Below are positions 45,508-55,766 of a DNA stretch of 64,000 nt, one piece after another. The notes beneath the pieces were generated by a model. That model did no database searches and was not told the DNA's origin. It was given only the letters and a program-made list of their open reading frames with translations. How positions within the stretch are numbered: position 1 is the first letter of the stretch; every line of letters begins with the position of its first letter. The position numbers and the translations under genes are program-made. The DNA is from Chamaelirium japonicum (Eukaryota > Streptophyta > Magnoliopsida > Liliales > Melanthiaceae): assembly GCA_947650365.1 (NCBI GenBank), contig OX393549.1, positions 22,283,572 to 22,347,571 of the forward strand. The letters are read 5' to 3'.

Positions 45508-47856
45508 GCGAGCTATATCTTTTGTTTTGCTATAAATTGAATATATCCCTTCTTTAATGCTTTAATATGAACAGGATTTTGCATTAGAGCCTGTGCTTCC
45601 TCCATTAGCCGCTCGACCTGATCAAGTGGAAAGAGCATTGAAAGCACGTTATCATGATGCAATGAACGTACTCAAACCTCAGAAAAAAGACCTTGATTTG
45701 CTGATTGTAATATTGCCCGACAACAATGGTTCTCTTTATGGTAAATGTCTTGCAATTTGCTTCTCTCTGCATCCGTGCGCCTGTTGGTCTAAAGACAATA
45801 TTGTGTTGCTGCTGTACACTGCATTTCAATATACTCCTGTGATCATACTCAGCTCTTTCCTTATCCTTATGATGGCAGGGGACTTGAAGCGGATTTGTGA
45901 GACCGATCTCGGGGTAGTTTCACAATGTTGTTTGACTAAGCATGTATTTAAGATGAGTAAACAGTATCTTGCAAATGTTGCTCTCAAGATTAACGTGAAG
46001 GTGGGTGTTAATTCTCTTGATTTTCCCGCTGTCGGCTAAATTTAGTAGTTCACGGACAAGTTAACTTTTCTCGGAGTATAGGTTGGGGGAAGGAACACGG
46101 TCCTAATGGATGCTTTATCGAGACGCATACCTCTGGTCAGCGACAGGCCGACCATTATATTCGGTGCTGATGTAACACATCCTCATCCCGGGGAGGACTC
46201 CAGCCCTTCTATTGCAGCAGTAAGTTTTTTAACAGCAGCTGTTTTTTTTTCTCGAACTAGAGTTACAACTGCCATCTCTTTCTGATGTATAGAGAATCTG
46301 GTTTTTCCCTTCAGGTTGTTGCTTCTCAAGATTGGCCAGAAGTTACCAAGTATGCTGGGTTGGTTTGTGCCCAGGCCCATCGTCAAGAGCTGATCCAAGA
46401 TTTGTTCAAAGTCTGGCAAGATCCCCAACGAGGAACTGTCACGGGTGGCATGATTAGGTACTGCGTGCCTCTGTTACAATCTACGATTGCCCTAATTGCT
46501 CGAAGATTGCAAATTGCTCTCTGAACTTCTATCTAAATCATGGAACTCATATAGTGATATTGAAATTTACAGGGAGCTCCTCATTTCTTTCAAAAAGGCG
46601 ACAGGGCGAAAACCTGAGCGCATTATATTTTACAGGTAAATAGGGTTTGGATTTTTTTGTTTGAATTTTTTATTTCTCGCACTCGTCCATTTTGGAAATA
46701 TAGTGATGGGTGCTCTCTTTCTGCAGGGATGGAGTCAGTGAGGGCCAGTTTTACCAGGTGCTATTATACGAACTGGATGCAATTCGAAAGGTAAAAACTG
46801 CTGCTCGTCAGTATTTTCCAAAGTGTTCCATCCTATGCCACCCCCCCTCATTGTCAACTTCTTTCCAATATCCAGGCATGTGCTTCACTGGAGCCCAATT
46901 ACCAGCCTCCAGTAACTTTTGTGGTGGTTCAAAAACGCCATCATACCCGACTGTTTGCTAATAATCATTCGGATCAGCGTACCGTCGACAGGAGCGGAAA
47001 TATCCTACCCGGTTCGATGCTTCAAATGACTGTTTCTGCCCTTTCTTTACTTCATCGAGTTATGATTTCCTCGCTCATGCCTCAGCATCGGTTCATTCTG
47101 AATCGCAGGTACTGTCGTCGATTCCAAGATATGCCACCCAACCGAGTTTGATTTCTACCTGTGCAGTCATGCCGGGATACAGGTAAATCTCATCATATCT
47201 GTTGCCGTCTATCGTCTTTGCTTTTGGATCTTATTACATGTTCTTCTGGTGTCCTGATGCTTTTGATGAAATGCTGATGGCCCTCAAGGGTACAAGCCGC
47301 CCCGCCCATTACCATGTCCTGTGGGATGAGAACAACTTCAACGCCGACGCACTGCAGACCCTCACCAACAACTTGTGCTACACGTAAGGAGCAGCCCCCC
47401 CCCCCCCCCCCCCCCCCCCGCGCGCGCGCAAGCTTTCACATCTCTACCAATGTTTTCATCTAGACAAAATTGTGCCCTCACTAATTCTTAATTTTTTTGT
47501 GTCCCGCAGTTATGCGAGGTGCACACGATCTGTATCTATTGGTAAGTCGCTGTTTATACTCCCCTCTTCTATTTGTAGCTAATTTCGTGTCTTTGTGCAT
47601 AGAAAGCCACCTGTTGCTGATATGATGGGTGTTCTCAATTGCAGTGCCGCCTGCATACTACGCTCATTTGGCCGCGTTCCGTGCCCGTTTCTACATGGAG
47701 CCAGACACCTCCGACAGCGGGTCGATGGCTAGTGGTGCTTACGGCCGCGGACCTCCTGGCGGGGGGGCTCGCAGTACCAGGGTCCCGCCGAATGCTGCCG
47801 TTAGGCCGCTACCGGCCTTGAAGGAGAATGTTAAGAGAGTCATGTTCTATTGCTGA
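33655..47856 (+). CDS. AGO1: Argonaute 1, miRNA-guided slicer (22 coding exons)
   Basis: AGO1 binds miRNAs and siRNAs and cleaves or represses complementary RNAs in the cytoplasmic RISC. Joining 22 exons in phase gives 1091 residues (Arabidopsis AGO1 has 1048). The start MVRKRRTDL is typical of the AGO1 clade. Residues about 30-150 are a Gly/Gln/Arg-rich region with RGG motifs and a 16-residue tandem repeat (EYQGRGGPQ). Then follow the N domain (about 225-370), PAZ (about 424-550), MID and PIWI (to about 1045), ending in VKRVMFYC. The catalytic tetrad is complete: Asp803 (FGADVTHP), Glu844 (AHRQE), Asp889 (YRDGVSEG) and His1029 (YYAHLAAF). No frameshift or stop is needed. One intron uses a GC donor. 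The gene spans 14 kb because three introns are swollen by MITEs. AGO10 is unlikely because its N-terminus differs. Confidence 0.96.
34115..34135 (+). promoter_or_regulatory. miR168 target site in AGO1 coding sequence
   Basis: The 21 bases contain GAGCTGCACCAAGC and encode part of VPELHQAT (residues 154-161). Against the known miR168 (start UCGCUUGGUGCAGG) the site pairs with two mismatches by eye, one central-to-3' and one near the miRNA 5' end. In Arabidopsis the same peptide position carries the established miR168 site that makes AGO1 self-regulate. Cleavage here is inferred. Confidence 0.88.
34990..35103 (+). other. GC-AG intron of AGO1
   Basis: The exon ends GCTAG and the intron begins GCAATT. 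The acceptor is GGTCACAG (35096-35103), and the split codon AG|G keeps the conserved [17 protein letters not shown] reading. No GT donor nearby gives the conserved protein. GC donors are a rare class in plants. Confidence 0.85.
35379..35891. mobile_element. MITE in AGO1 intron, 513 bp, 8-bp TSD
   Basis: Inverted ends: AGGTTTTTTTACAAATCAAC and, in reverse, GGATTTTTTACAAATCAACC. A perfect 8-bp duplication TAATTGAT flanks it (35371-35378, 35892-35899). The duplication length suggests a hAT-type transposase. Relatives lie at 41346-41890 and about 44560-45090, also in AGO1 introns. Confidence 0.82.
36208..36881. repeat. 85-90-bp direct repeat flanking a Helitron 3' end
   Basis: The block TTCTAACTCTAAGATGA...TATATGCACATATGTTTCAC at 36208-36298 recurs at 36793-36881. 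Just before the second copy is a hairpin CCGGGCATTGCCCGG (36765-36779) then TTCAAGATTAGT, like a Helitron 3' terminus. A (CT)n tract fills about 36694-36764. The structure looks like a duplication associated with a Helitron-like insertion. Confidence 0.55.
36968..37569. mobile_element. TIR element with GGACAC/GTGTCC repeats
   Basis: It starts GAAGCACGGACACGGACACG and ends, in reverse, GAAGCACCGACACTC. Both ends carry clustered GGACAC or GTGTCG motifs. (AT)n lies at 37094-37116. No target duplication was identified and no protein is encoded. It lies inside the 3.5-kb AGO1 intron. Confidence 0.6.
37607..37688. repeat. 40-bp perfect tandem duplication
   Basis: Two adjacent copies of a 40-bp unit containing TTTCTAATTGAGAAATTTAT and AAAAAGTGTGCATATAGTG, identical and therefore recent, in an AGO1 intron. 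Confidence 0.85.
37807..38277. mobile_element. hAT-type MITE in AGO1 intron, 471 bp
   Basis: The ends are CAAGGTTCTAAAAAGCGC and, in reverse, CAGTGTTCTAAAAAGCGGCC. A perfect 8-bp duplication ATATCCAT flanks it (37799-37806, 38278-38285). Subterminal arms are packed with CGCCTAGGCG palindromes and the centre holds (AT)n at about 37931-37973. No transposase. Confidence 0.88.
41346..41890. mobile_element. MITE in AGO1 intron, second family copy
   Basis: Ends GGGTTTTTTGCAAATCCACC and, in reverse, GGATTTTTTGCAAATCAATC match the family at 35379-35891. Only a 5-bp TTGTT match is seen in the flanks. It lies in the 3.1-kb AGO1 intron. Internally it shares TATTTGCATATCGA and AAATTGTGCATGTTCACC with the third copy. 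Confidence 0.7.
44560..45093. mobile_element. MITE in AGO1 intron, third family copy with CT/CA tract
   Basis: The body matches 41346-41890 (TTTGCATATCGATCC, AAATTTGTGCATATT). The right end is GGTTGATTTGCAAAAAAAAG. The left terminus is eroded. A compound (CT)n(CA)n microsatellite occupies about 44676-44731. Confidence 0.6.
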
Positions 47857-48050
47857 GTTCCTGAGTATTGCGAGCTACAGCTTTGTGTGCCCGTTTGGAT
47901 GTTGTAGGACTGGGGTGCTTTTTAGGGTTGTGATGGACTGCTACTGCAAGATTCCATTACTATGTTTTGATATGCATCTTTAGTGAGCTGCATAAATATA
48001 GATCTATTGTCTAAAGTATCAGAGTAATTTTGTCGGGGGAGCTTTGATAT
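47857..48050 (+). other. AGO1 3' untranslated region (approximate)
   Basis: T-rich sequence after the TGA, with GCATAAATATAG near 47990 as a weak polyadenylation-like signal. The end is not defined by sequence alone. Confidence 0.4.
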
Positions 48051-49985
48051 GAAAAATCAATTTCGGACACTCTTTGAAGCTGTCATTTTGAATTCATGGC
48101 GAGCTTTGATCCTTTTTGTTGGAGGAACTTTGATCCTTTCTGAATTCATGGAGAGCTCTCTTTTCTCCTGAGAGGGCTTTTCCCTTTTTCTTTGTTTTCT
48201 CTGCTTGTAAGAATTTGGCAAGGAGAGATTTTCTTCCTCCTCTATAGCCATCCCATCAAAATCGTCGGAAGTGTTGGGAGTCTCCTGAGCTTGTCAGAAA
48301 TCCCAATATTGTCGGAACTTCAACAAGAAGTCTGCCATTGTACATAGCAGAAACCTTAGATGTCGTTGGCGGTGGCTTGATTATCTATGGCGAAAGTGCA
48401 AGGCATGTAAAGTAAGCTTGCACACATCCCTGTTGAGTGACTATGATGCTAGTATCTGGAGTGAGAATGCCCTAGCACAGGCTCTGGCGCACGGCATGGA
48501 TTGAGATTTTGACTGAAGTCGTGAAATTTTGGTTTCGGCGGCTACCGAAATGAACGGCTACCGAAATGAAACACCTGTGTGAAACCCTGAAAGTTTACCT
48601 CTCGGTGTATTTCTTAGGATTTTGATTAATTTTGTTGTATTTTATAACAAATTTATTTGAAACAAGTGGGCCTAGGATGTGGCATTTCGGTTTGATTTCA
48701 ATGAAATTGAGATAAGATTTTTAAATCGAAATCTCAATATCGCTATGTAGTTATAGATTCGAGACAAACCTAGCAGGAGTGGACTTGGTCAGTTAGTCAC
48801 AGATTACAGTGGTATGCCTGAGGCTAATGATGATAGATTTAATTTGACGAGCAAATAAGAATTGTATTGGACGAGCAAAAAGAAGTGATTATCTTTTTCG
48901 TCACGCAAATAATATAAATTTATATAAATATTTGGTGATTATTAATTTTTTTTCTTCTAGTTTACTGGTAATCCATCTTAGTTATCACGGTCCTTACTAT
49001 ATGTTTAGTATGTTTTTTTTAAACAATTTAAGTAAATATATATGCCCAGCTATAAAAGACTTAAATTTTAAATTTTTTTAAAAACCATAAATTCGTTCAT
49101 TTTTTGACCATTTCAAATTTTTATTGAAAATTCGGTTTTGACAATTACACTGCTTAAATTCGTAAATTGACCATATTTAGGGTTTCCGATATGTCGACCA
49201 AAGATGGACCGATCGGTCAGTTTACCCGATCCTTCTATATTCAGAATCTATCAAATTCAAAGATACGTTTTATAGATTTTCATAAAGATAGTATTTTGAA
49301 AACTATGATAAAAAATAATTTTTCAATTAAAACAAAGTGATCGTGGAAATCCGAACGATATGCAATGTGTGTGTACTCTATATGTTAACTAGGTAACTAA
49401 TGCAAGTTTACCTATACCTAAAGAGATCGTATCGTCATGCTTGTTGCCGCTTTGTGATCTTCATCGTTGACACTTCATCTTCATCAACAAGCTAAAGCCG
49501 TGTGAAAGTTAACACACACAAAAAAAACTCTTCAACATAATTTTCCAATCAACTTCTCCACAGTTCGAACATTCGTCTTCCTTGTGCTCTAAGCACTAAC
49601 AGGTGTTGTACCCACCTCCAGGCTCCATTCTTAGATGGATCCTAAACTTCTACATCAGAGCCTTTTGCCTATTAGGGTTGTAGCATTTGTTGGTATTTAT
49701 GTAATGGTGTCCAAGTGGGAGAATTGTCTTTTGTGGTGAATTACTCCTCTTTTGTGGTGAGTTAGTACTGACTTTGGAGAGTGCTTCCTCTTGTAATGGC
49801 TCCAAAGATTTGCCACAATCTCATGCAGGAACTTAGCTGAAGTGAAGCCAATAAGTTTTCATTTCAACAGGTTTTCATCTTTCAAAACAGCAGGTCTAGT
49901 AGTATCTGTAATTCTGTATTATATTGTCTTCCATCAATTACTTCATTCGAAAATACTTGTTTTGTTTCCTAATTTTGTCGTCTGT
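48051..49985. other. Intergenic stretch, no gene seen
   Basis: AT-rich spacer between AGO1 and the PPR locus. A 16-bp duplication CGGCTACCGAAATGAA occurs near 48540-48572. No transposon ends, RNA genes or coding motifs recognised. Confidence 0.5.
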
Positions 49986-50335
49986 GTTGAGCGGTTAGTC
50001 CCAAATCGGTAATGGGAGCGGAGATCATTGTCTTCGTATACCCACTGTGCTCTCCATTCTCTGTAAGGTCGGCCTTTTGGAGTACTCCGGATCGTATCAG
50101 GAAGCTGGAACCGTTCCGGGATCGTCTCCCGAGTGGCCCCGCCGTACCTGCTGATGCCTCTCTCCGCGTGCGGGTAGTCCCCGTTGGAACACGGTCAGCG
50201 TGCGGGCAGGCGTTGAGCGGTTAGTCCCACATTGGTAATGGGAGGGGCGATCATTGTCTTCGTAAACCCACTAGTTGTGCTCTCCACTCTTCATAAGGTC
50301 GGTCTTTTGGAGCACTCCGGATCTTGTCACACATC
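49986..50335 (+). repeat. Repeat R, two copies 226 bp apart
   Basis: GTTGAGCGGTTAGTCCCA starts at 49986 and again at 50212. Each copy continues with AATGGGAG, GATCATTGTCTTCGTA, CCCACT and GTGCTCTCCA, then TTTTGGAG(T/C)ACTCCGGATC. The composition resembles an LTR fragment, but no terminus is established. An inverted copy lies at 61986-62066. Confidence 0.75.
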
Positions 50336-50681
50336 TACTGAGAAATCAACCTCAATGGCCAAGTTCGGCACTGATCACGGAAGATTGGTCTCTTCTTGCA
50401 CCCTTGCCTTTATTGGCCCAGTGGTAATCCTGGAAAAGTAAAAGTATCCCTGCAGAAAAACAAAAAATAAGATGGTTGTAAGTCTAACATGATAGCAATT
50501 ATAATAAAGAATGCAGAAAAAGATCCAGGCGTGATGATATCTGATGGAGTGTATAACCTAAAATCCGAGATGGCGACTACACAATAATAGGATTTCTCAA
50601 TGCATGCAACAATATAAGGTGGTGCCGTTACTAATCGAGTAACTTTTATCTCAGATTAGAGAAAACCAAATTGTATCATCA

Positions 50682-50742
<61 letters not shown>

Positions 50743-50844
50743 CAAAACATTTAGTAAATGAAACATCACAAATTATTTAATCTATCATTATGTCCAAAGC
50801 TTTTCAGGCTAAATAGCGAGTATATATAGGCAGCTAGTTACAAC
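50336..50844. other. Spacer with (AT)n microsatellite
   Basis: No gene. A 56-bp (AT)n tract lies at about 50684-50739. Confidence 0.6.
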
Positions 50845-51246
50845 CATAGTTACCAAGTCGGATAACGGAAAAAAAACGGTAAGAGAAAAAATCGGAAAGA
50901 TACGGTGAAAACGGAAAAAACGGGAAAAAAACGTAAAAACATCGGAAAAAACAAAAAAAATCTTAAAAATTATACCAAGTATGTATATATGTCATTTTTC
51001 AACATTAAGTAATAAAAAGTTTAAAACATATAGCATATGCGTTTATTAAGCACGAAAAAAATAAAACCTGAATCCAATTTAAACCCGGACCAAACCCAAC
51101 ATGTTTTATACGTGTTTTTCCTGTTTTAAACGCGTATGGACGTTATTTTCAAAAAAACGAATTTTTTTTCCTGTTTGCTACGACTTCGGATCGATACGCG
51201 TTTTATATGTGTTTTTTTTAAAAAAACGACTGATTTGGTAACTATG
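50845..51246. mobile_element. hAT-type MITE, 402 bp, 8-bp TSD
   Basis: It begins CATAGTTACCAAGTCGG and ends, in reverse, CATAGTTACCAAATC. A perfect GTTACAAC duplication flanks it (50837-50844, 51247-51254). The interior is rich in ACGGAAAAAA and TTTAAACGCG. A second copy with a different duplication is at 62754-63126. It lies just downstream of the PPR gene (stop at 51385). Confidence 0.88.
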
Positions 51247-51384
51247 GTTACAACGAATGGGAGTCACCTTACTTCTTGTGGCGCACATATCATGGTCTGT
51301 GGTAATTCGAGTGGGCATGTAATACAATCCCATTTCTCTGCATTCATCTGCCTATTCTGGCGTCGATATCTTGACAACTGACTT

Positions 51385-53901
51385 TTACCAAAAATCTCCG
51401 CAATTGCACATCCCATCCTGGAAATGATGAAACCGACTAGCATCCCTCACAATGATAGCTCTTTCTGTGACTAAGGTGAAAAATTTTATGGCGGTGTGAC
51501 AATCTCCACATATACGCAAGTTCTTGGTAACAAAGATGGTTTGATTCTGGCTCAAATTGAGAATTGCAAATGCTATTGCTAGCTTCTCACTGTGGTAGAG
51601 AAGAGCATGTTCCTTCTCCTCTTCTTCTAAATCATGCAGTACAAAGCTAGTATCAGCTCTGTAGCCCAATTTCTTCATCTCCACCAATAAATCCTCCATT
51701 TTTTTGTATATACATTGTGACTGTGGATGTGATCGATCTCCACCGATAAAAGCATGAACACGGCCCTTGATCTCAACCCAACTGCATCCGGGGCTTTTCT
51801 TGAAACCCTTGTCCCTTTGCATGATTCTTACTTGTGCAGCTTCATTGAATTTTCCAGCAGCACTGTATATGTTAGATAACAGAACAAAGTTTCCAGTACC
51901 TTCGGGTCCCAGCTTCTGGATCACGCTTGACACTTCTTCTCCTAGCTCGATATTCTCATGAACTCTGCATGCCCCAAGCAAGGCACCCCACACACGAACA
52001 TCTGGTTCAAAAGGCATCCTTCGGATAAAATCATGTGCTTCGTCCAAGGATCCACCACGGCCCAGAAGATCAACCATACAGATGTAGTGTTCCATTCTTG
52101 GTACGATGCCATAAATCTTAGTCATCGCATGAAACCAGTCTTTTCCTTCTGCGACAAGTCCTGAATGACTGCATGCAGATATGAGGCATATGAATGTAAC
52201 GTCGTCCGGTTGTAAACCTGCAGTTTCCATATTGGAAAATAGTGAGATGGCATCATTCCCAAGCCCATGAATTCCATAGCCAGCAAACATTGCATTCCAT
52301 GATACAATGTCCCTTTTCAACATCCGGTCAAAAACTTGCCTTGCATGATCAATTCTTCCACACTTTGCATACATGTCAATTAGTGCATTGCAGATCGAGA
52401 CATCCGACGCATATCCACGGACTGTCAAATAACCATGGCTGCACTTCCCATGCTGCAAAGCAGCCAAATGAGAGCAAGCTGGAAGCACTCCGACCATGGT
52501 TGCGATATCCGGCTCGATATTAGACAACTGCATCCTCCTGAAGATGACAAATCCCTCCTTTGCATTTCCATTTTGCACACATCCAGAAATAATTGCACTG
52601 TAAGAGATGGTATCTTTTGGCTCCATTTCTTCAAAAAACCAAACGGCATCATCTATACTTCCAACCTTGGCATACATTGAAAGAAGTGAATTCCCTACGG
52701 TTAGGTCTGAAAGAAACCCAGCTTTGACCAAGTAATCGTGTATCCTTTTCCCTCTGTTCAAATCAGCCAAACTCGCGCAAGCCCTAAGAATACAAGCAAG
52801 AGAAGTGGATGCAATAGAGGATGACCCCTTGATCATCATCTGATCGAACACACGCAAGGCCTCAAGCATCCTATCGCACTGAACATACCCTCCAATCATT
52901 GCGCTCCAAGTCACCTCATTCCTAGCACTCATGCTCTTGAAAAGCCTACAAGCATAGTCCAAGCATTCACTTTTCGCGTACATATCCAACAGCGCCGTCG
53001 CCACCAAAACATCCTCCTTATCAAAGCACCTCCTCAAACAAAAACCATGAATGCTCTTTCCCTGCCTCAGCCCCTTGACTTGTCCCACCACGGGAAGAAA
53101 CGCTACCAAGGTCGAAGGATTCGGGCTCGCACCCGTTTTTTGCATTTCTAAAACAAACCCGAGCGCGTCATCGTACATCCCATGGATCGAACAACCGGCG
53201 ATCATGGCATTCCAAGCAACAACGTCTCTTGTCGGCATTTCAATGAACACTTTGCGTGAATCATCGAAGCACCCGCATTTCATGTACATGTCTATCAAAG
53301 CAGTGCAGACAAACAGATCGGAATCCAACCCGGCCGTTTTCGCACGGTTATGAATCTCGATTCCTTCCTCTAGTGCCAGCAGGCCCGAGCATGCCTTGAG
53401 AACGAACGGGAACGTGAACTTGTTCGGTGCGACATCGGAATCTACCATGCGGTGGTAGAGATCGATGGCTCGATCAAGGGGCCCGTCCCAAGAGTAGGCT
53501 CTGATCATGGCGTTCCATAAGAAGATGCTGGGTCGTGGAATTTCGTCGAACAGAAGGCGGGCCATGCCGACGTCGCCGCATGCTATGTACATGCGGGCTA
53601 GCTTCTCGAGCAGAGCGGGGTTCGTGATGTGGGTGGTGTGCCGAAGGATGTGGTGGTGGATCTTCTTGCCTTCTCCAAGCGACCTGGAGCGAATGCAGGC
53701 CTCTAAAAGCCTGCTGCAGGAGTCGGCGTCCATCGCAGAGTTGGGGAGCTCAAGCTTTTTAATGGCTTCCCTCATGTTGGGTGCATTGTTGGGTGTAAGG
53801 AGGGGTGAATTGGCTCTGCATTTGCTGTGTAGATTGTTGGAGCGATGAGAGGTAGAGCGGAGGGGGGTGTGAAGTAGAAGGAAGCGCTTTGATGAGACCA
53901 T
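51385..53901 (-). CDS. PLS-class PPR protein with E and DYW domains
   Basis: An intronless 838-residue pentatricopeptide protein. Family knowledge: such proteins bind organellar transcripts and direct C-to-U editing, the DYW domain being the deaminase. The N-terminus (about 40 residues, rich in Ser, Arg, Leu, few acids) looks like an organelle transit peptide. PPR repeats fill about residues 60-640 (repeated SWNAMI, LIDMYAKCG and ACS motifs). The E region (VWGALLGACRVH, GCSWVEIKGRVHAF) follows, then DYW. The deaminase zinc site is His770-Ser-Glu772 with Cys798-x-x-Cys801. The second site is at His825/826 and Cys832-x-Cys834. The last three residues are DFW, not DYW. The frame is complete and uninterrupted. 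Target site and organelle cannot be predicted here. A pseudogene fragment of it lies at 61723-61985. Confidence 0.93.
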   Translation of the reverse strand: MVSSKRFLLLHTPLRSTSHRSNNLHSKCRANSPLLTPNNAPNMREAIKKLELPNSAMDADSCSRLLEACIRSRSLGEGKKIHHHILRHTTHITNPALLEKLARMYIACGDVGMARLLFDEIPRPSIFLWNAMIRAYSWDGPLDRAIDLYHRMVDSDVAPNKFTFPFVLKACSGLLALEEGIEIHNRAKTAGLDSDLFVCTALIDMYMKCGCFDDSRKVFIEMPTRDVVAWNAMIAGCSIHGMYDDALGFVLEMQKTGASPNPSTLVAFLPVVGQVKGLRQGKSIHGFCLRRCFDKEDVLVATALLDMYAKSECLDYACRLFKSMSARNEVTWSAMIGGYVQCDRMLEALRVFDQMMIKGSSSIASTSLACILRACASLADLNRGKRIHDYLVKAGFLSDLTVGNSLLSMYAKVGSIDDAVWFFEEMEPKDTISYSAIISGCVQNGNAKEGFVIFRRMQLSNIEPDIATMVGVLPACSHLAALQHGKCSHGYLTVRGYASDVSICNALIDMYAKCGRIDHARQVFDRMLKRDIVSWNAMFAGYGIHGLGNDAISLFSNMETAGLQPDDVTFICLISACSHSGLVAEGKDWFHAMTKIYGIVPRMEHYICMVDLLGRGGSLDEAHDFIRRMPFEPDVRVWGALLGACRVHENIELGEEVSSVIQKLGPEGTGNFVLLSNIYSAAGKFNEAAQVRIMQRDKGFKKSPGCSWVEIKGRVHAFIGGDRSHPQSQCIYKKMEDLLVEMKKLGYRADTSFVLHDLEEEEKEHALLYHSEKLAIAFAILNLSQNQTIFVTKNLRICGDCHTAIKFFTLVTERAIIVRDASRFHHFQDGMCNCGDFW

Positions 53902-54185
53902 CCCCCACGGCTACGAGGGCCGGGAAGAGTTTTCTAAGCGACACGTGTACCACATAGGCAAAATATGGTGACCTTAGAGCATCTCCAATGGGCTCCTAGG
54001 CCCCTTCTCTATTCTTGGGGCTCTAGATGCCACATAGGCAAAGTATGGAGTGGGAATTGAAATGACCTCCAACGAGTTCCTCACAAATCTCTCTGTTTTA
54101 TGCAAAAACCAATTGCTTCAACCAGACCAACACAGCAAGAGACAAGGGATAAGGGGCTTTTTGAAACTTAACAATGAAAGTGACT

Positions 54186-54460
54186 TTTGGTCTTTTTTTT
54201 GGAGCGCCGGTGGTGGCGTTGTCTCCGGCCGGTGGGCGGGGTGGTGTTTGTTTCATCTTTTTTTAAGGTTTTTTTTTATTTATGGATGCGTTCTTGAATC
54301 TTGTTGTACTCCAGTGTGGCGTCTAGCTTGTGCGCCGGTTGGCGCTTCTCCTTCGCCGAAGAGGCAACCGTCTTCTACTTGCACCAGGCTGTGGTGCCTC
54401 CTAAAATCTGTTGTGATCTCCCCTTCAAAGTACCAAAAAAAGAAAAAAGAAAAGAAAAAA
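54186..54460 (+). mobile_element. Short A-tailed retroposon
   Basis: It ends in an A-rich tail (AAAAAAAGAAAAAAGAAAAG) directly followed by GAAAGTGGCT (54461-54470). This resembles GAAAGTGACT just before the element (54176-54185), so a 10-bp target duplication with one change. Size and tail suggest a SINE or a 5'-truncated LINE. Confidence 0.6.
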
Positions 54461-54470
54461 GAAAGTGGCT

Positions 54471-54970
54471 CCCTCTAGGCTCGGATCGGTGCCGACGGAA
54501 TATGGCACGAGGGGTTTTGACCGGTTAGTAGTAGGAATGGTGGTTCTGGACTCGACCATAGTTTGCCGTGGTTGTTCCAGGTCCCTTTTGTGCTCGATGA
54601 CGGTTCCTGATGGTTCGGGGTGACAACGGCTGGATTCGAGGCAGATCAGAGCGATGCGGCTCTTCTTATTCACCATCGGTGTTGATGGTGGTGGTGGATC
54701 CGGCTGATGATCCAATTTTTTGTTTTTTGTTTTTGGTTTTTTCTTGTTTGCGTTGGGAGTGCCTGCTTGCTCGTTTTTGTGTTTGTGTCTCACCATTGGA
54801 ATCCGGTTGGCGGTCTGTGGTTGTCACTCCGTCTGGCGGTCTGTGTGTTTTTGCTGATTGGTGGGCTGTTTGTTTCCGCCGGTGGGTTGCTATCTTATGC
54901 TACGACGGTATGTGGGATGTCCTTTTTTGATCTCCCCCGCTTCGATGAAAAAACAAAAAAAACAAAACAA
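54471..54970 (+). repeat. Repeat X, LINE-like T/G-rich sequence
   Basis: A GGCTCGG...TTTGCCGTGGTTGTTCCAGG...GGTTCGGGGTGAC block is followed by T-rich TTTTTTGTTTTTTGTTTTTGG and an A-rich end near 54950-54970. The first 320 bp occur inverted at 61385-61698. It has the look of a LINE 3' region, but no reverse transcriptase is present. Confidence 0.5.
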
Positions 54971-55150
54971 AGGGGAGCCCACCACAAAACTCTTCCTTAC
55001 TACTCTCGCCCGCACCAACAAGAGGAGTAGGGAAAACGAACTATGACGAAAGATAGGGGAGCCCGTTGGAGCATCGTTTTTAACATGAGCCTACCTTATT
55101 TTGCTACAGTTCCGAATGATCATTTGTCTAGGAGCCCGCTGGAGATGCTC

Positions 55151-55632
55151 TTATAAATCCAAATTATATATAACCATACTCAAAATGGCTCGACTTAGCC
55201 ATTTGGTAATTAGTGACTCTTTTTCAAATGACATTTTCCATAAGCTTTTCAAGTGATAACCACATTTTCCATAAGTTTTTCATATACTCACCCAACCATA
55301 CAAGGTTAGCATACATGATAACATTTATCACATTGCAAATTTACCACTCAATAGCCGTGAATTTCATGTCTAAGGGGCGGGCCCCGCATCTGATGGATTG
55401 TTTCCAACCTATATGCATAGAGAAATGCTATTAAGACCGAAGGGTTTCCGATTCTGCACAGTACGACTGACGTGGCGACGTACAATTGGTGGCTGAATTT
55501 CATGAGCGACATTTTAATCTTGAACACCACCGGTTGTACGCTGCCATGTCAGTTGTACCGAGAGGATTCGGAAAAACCTTCGGGCTGAATAGCATTTCTC
55601 ACATGCGTATCCAATCTTTTATGTATTTTAAG
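55151..55632. other. Spacer, no gene seen
   Basis: AT-rich sequence. Short frames on both strands carry no motif. Confidence 0.5.
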
Positions 55633-55753
55633 TAGGGCTGGCAATGGGCTCGGCTTCGGCCTATCAAATACATATTTTTTAATAGGTCCGATCTGAAAGT
55701 CTGACCCGACGTAGTATAATTGAGTCCCGAATTTAGATCCATTGCCACCCCTA
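55633..55753. mobile_element. hAT-type MITE, 121 bp, perfect 8-bp TSD
   Basis: Ends TAGGGCTGGCAATGG and, in reverse, TAGGGGTGGCAATGG; duplication ATTTTAAG (55625-55632, 55754-55761). It shares termini with 26925-27375 and with the truncated copy at 61275-61366. Confidence 0.9.
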
Positions 55754-55766
55754 ATTTTAAGAAGCA

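Larger units (their letters stand above)
33655..47856 (+). other. AGO1: Exon map of AGO1
   Basis: Coding exons deduced from splice signals and conserved protein: 33655-34416, 34549-34757, 34840-34989, 35104-35237, 38711-38820, 39362-39468, 39631-39769, 39884-40000, 43092-43199, 43323-43394, 45333-45455, 45575-45740, 45879-46000, 46082-46219, 46315-46457, 46573-46635, 46727-46790, 46876-47011, 47109-47182, 47289-47383, 47510-47541, 47645-47856. The lengths total 3276 nt (1092 codons with stop) and every junction keeps phase. All introns start GT and end AG except 34990-35103, which starts GC. The largest introns are 35238-38710 (3473 bp), 40001-43091 (3091 bp) and 43395-45332 (1938 bp). Confidence 0.92.
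53977..55150. mobile_element. PIF/Harbinger-like TIR element with nested retroposons
   Basis: The left end is GAGCATCTCCAATGGGCTCC and the right end, in reverse, GAGCATCTCCAGCGGGCTCC. Each is preceded by TTA (53974-53976 and 55151-55153), the three-base duplication typical of Harbinger/Tourist elements. The 1.17-kb length is inflated by the A-tailed insertions at 54186-54460 and 54471-54970. No transposase of its own is seen. Confidence 0.7.
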
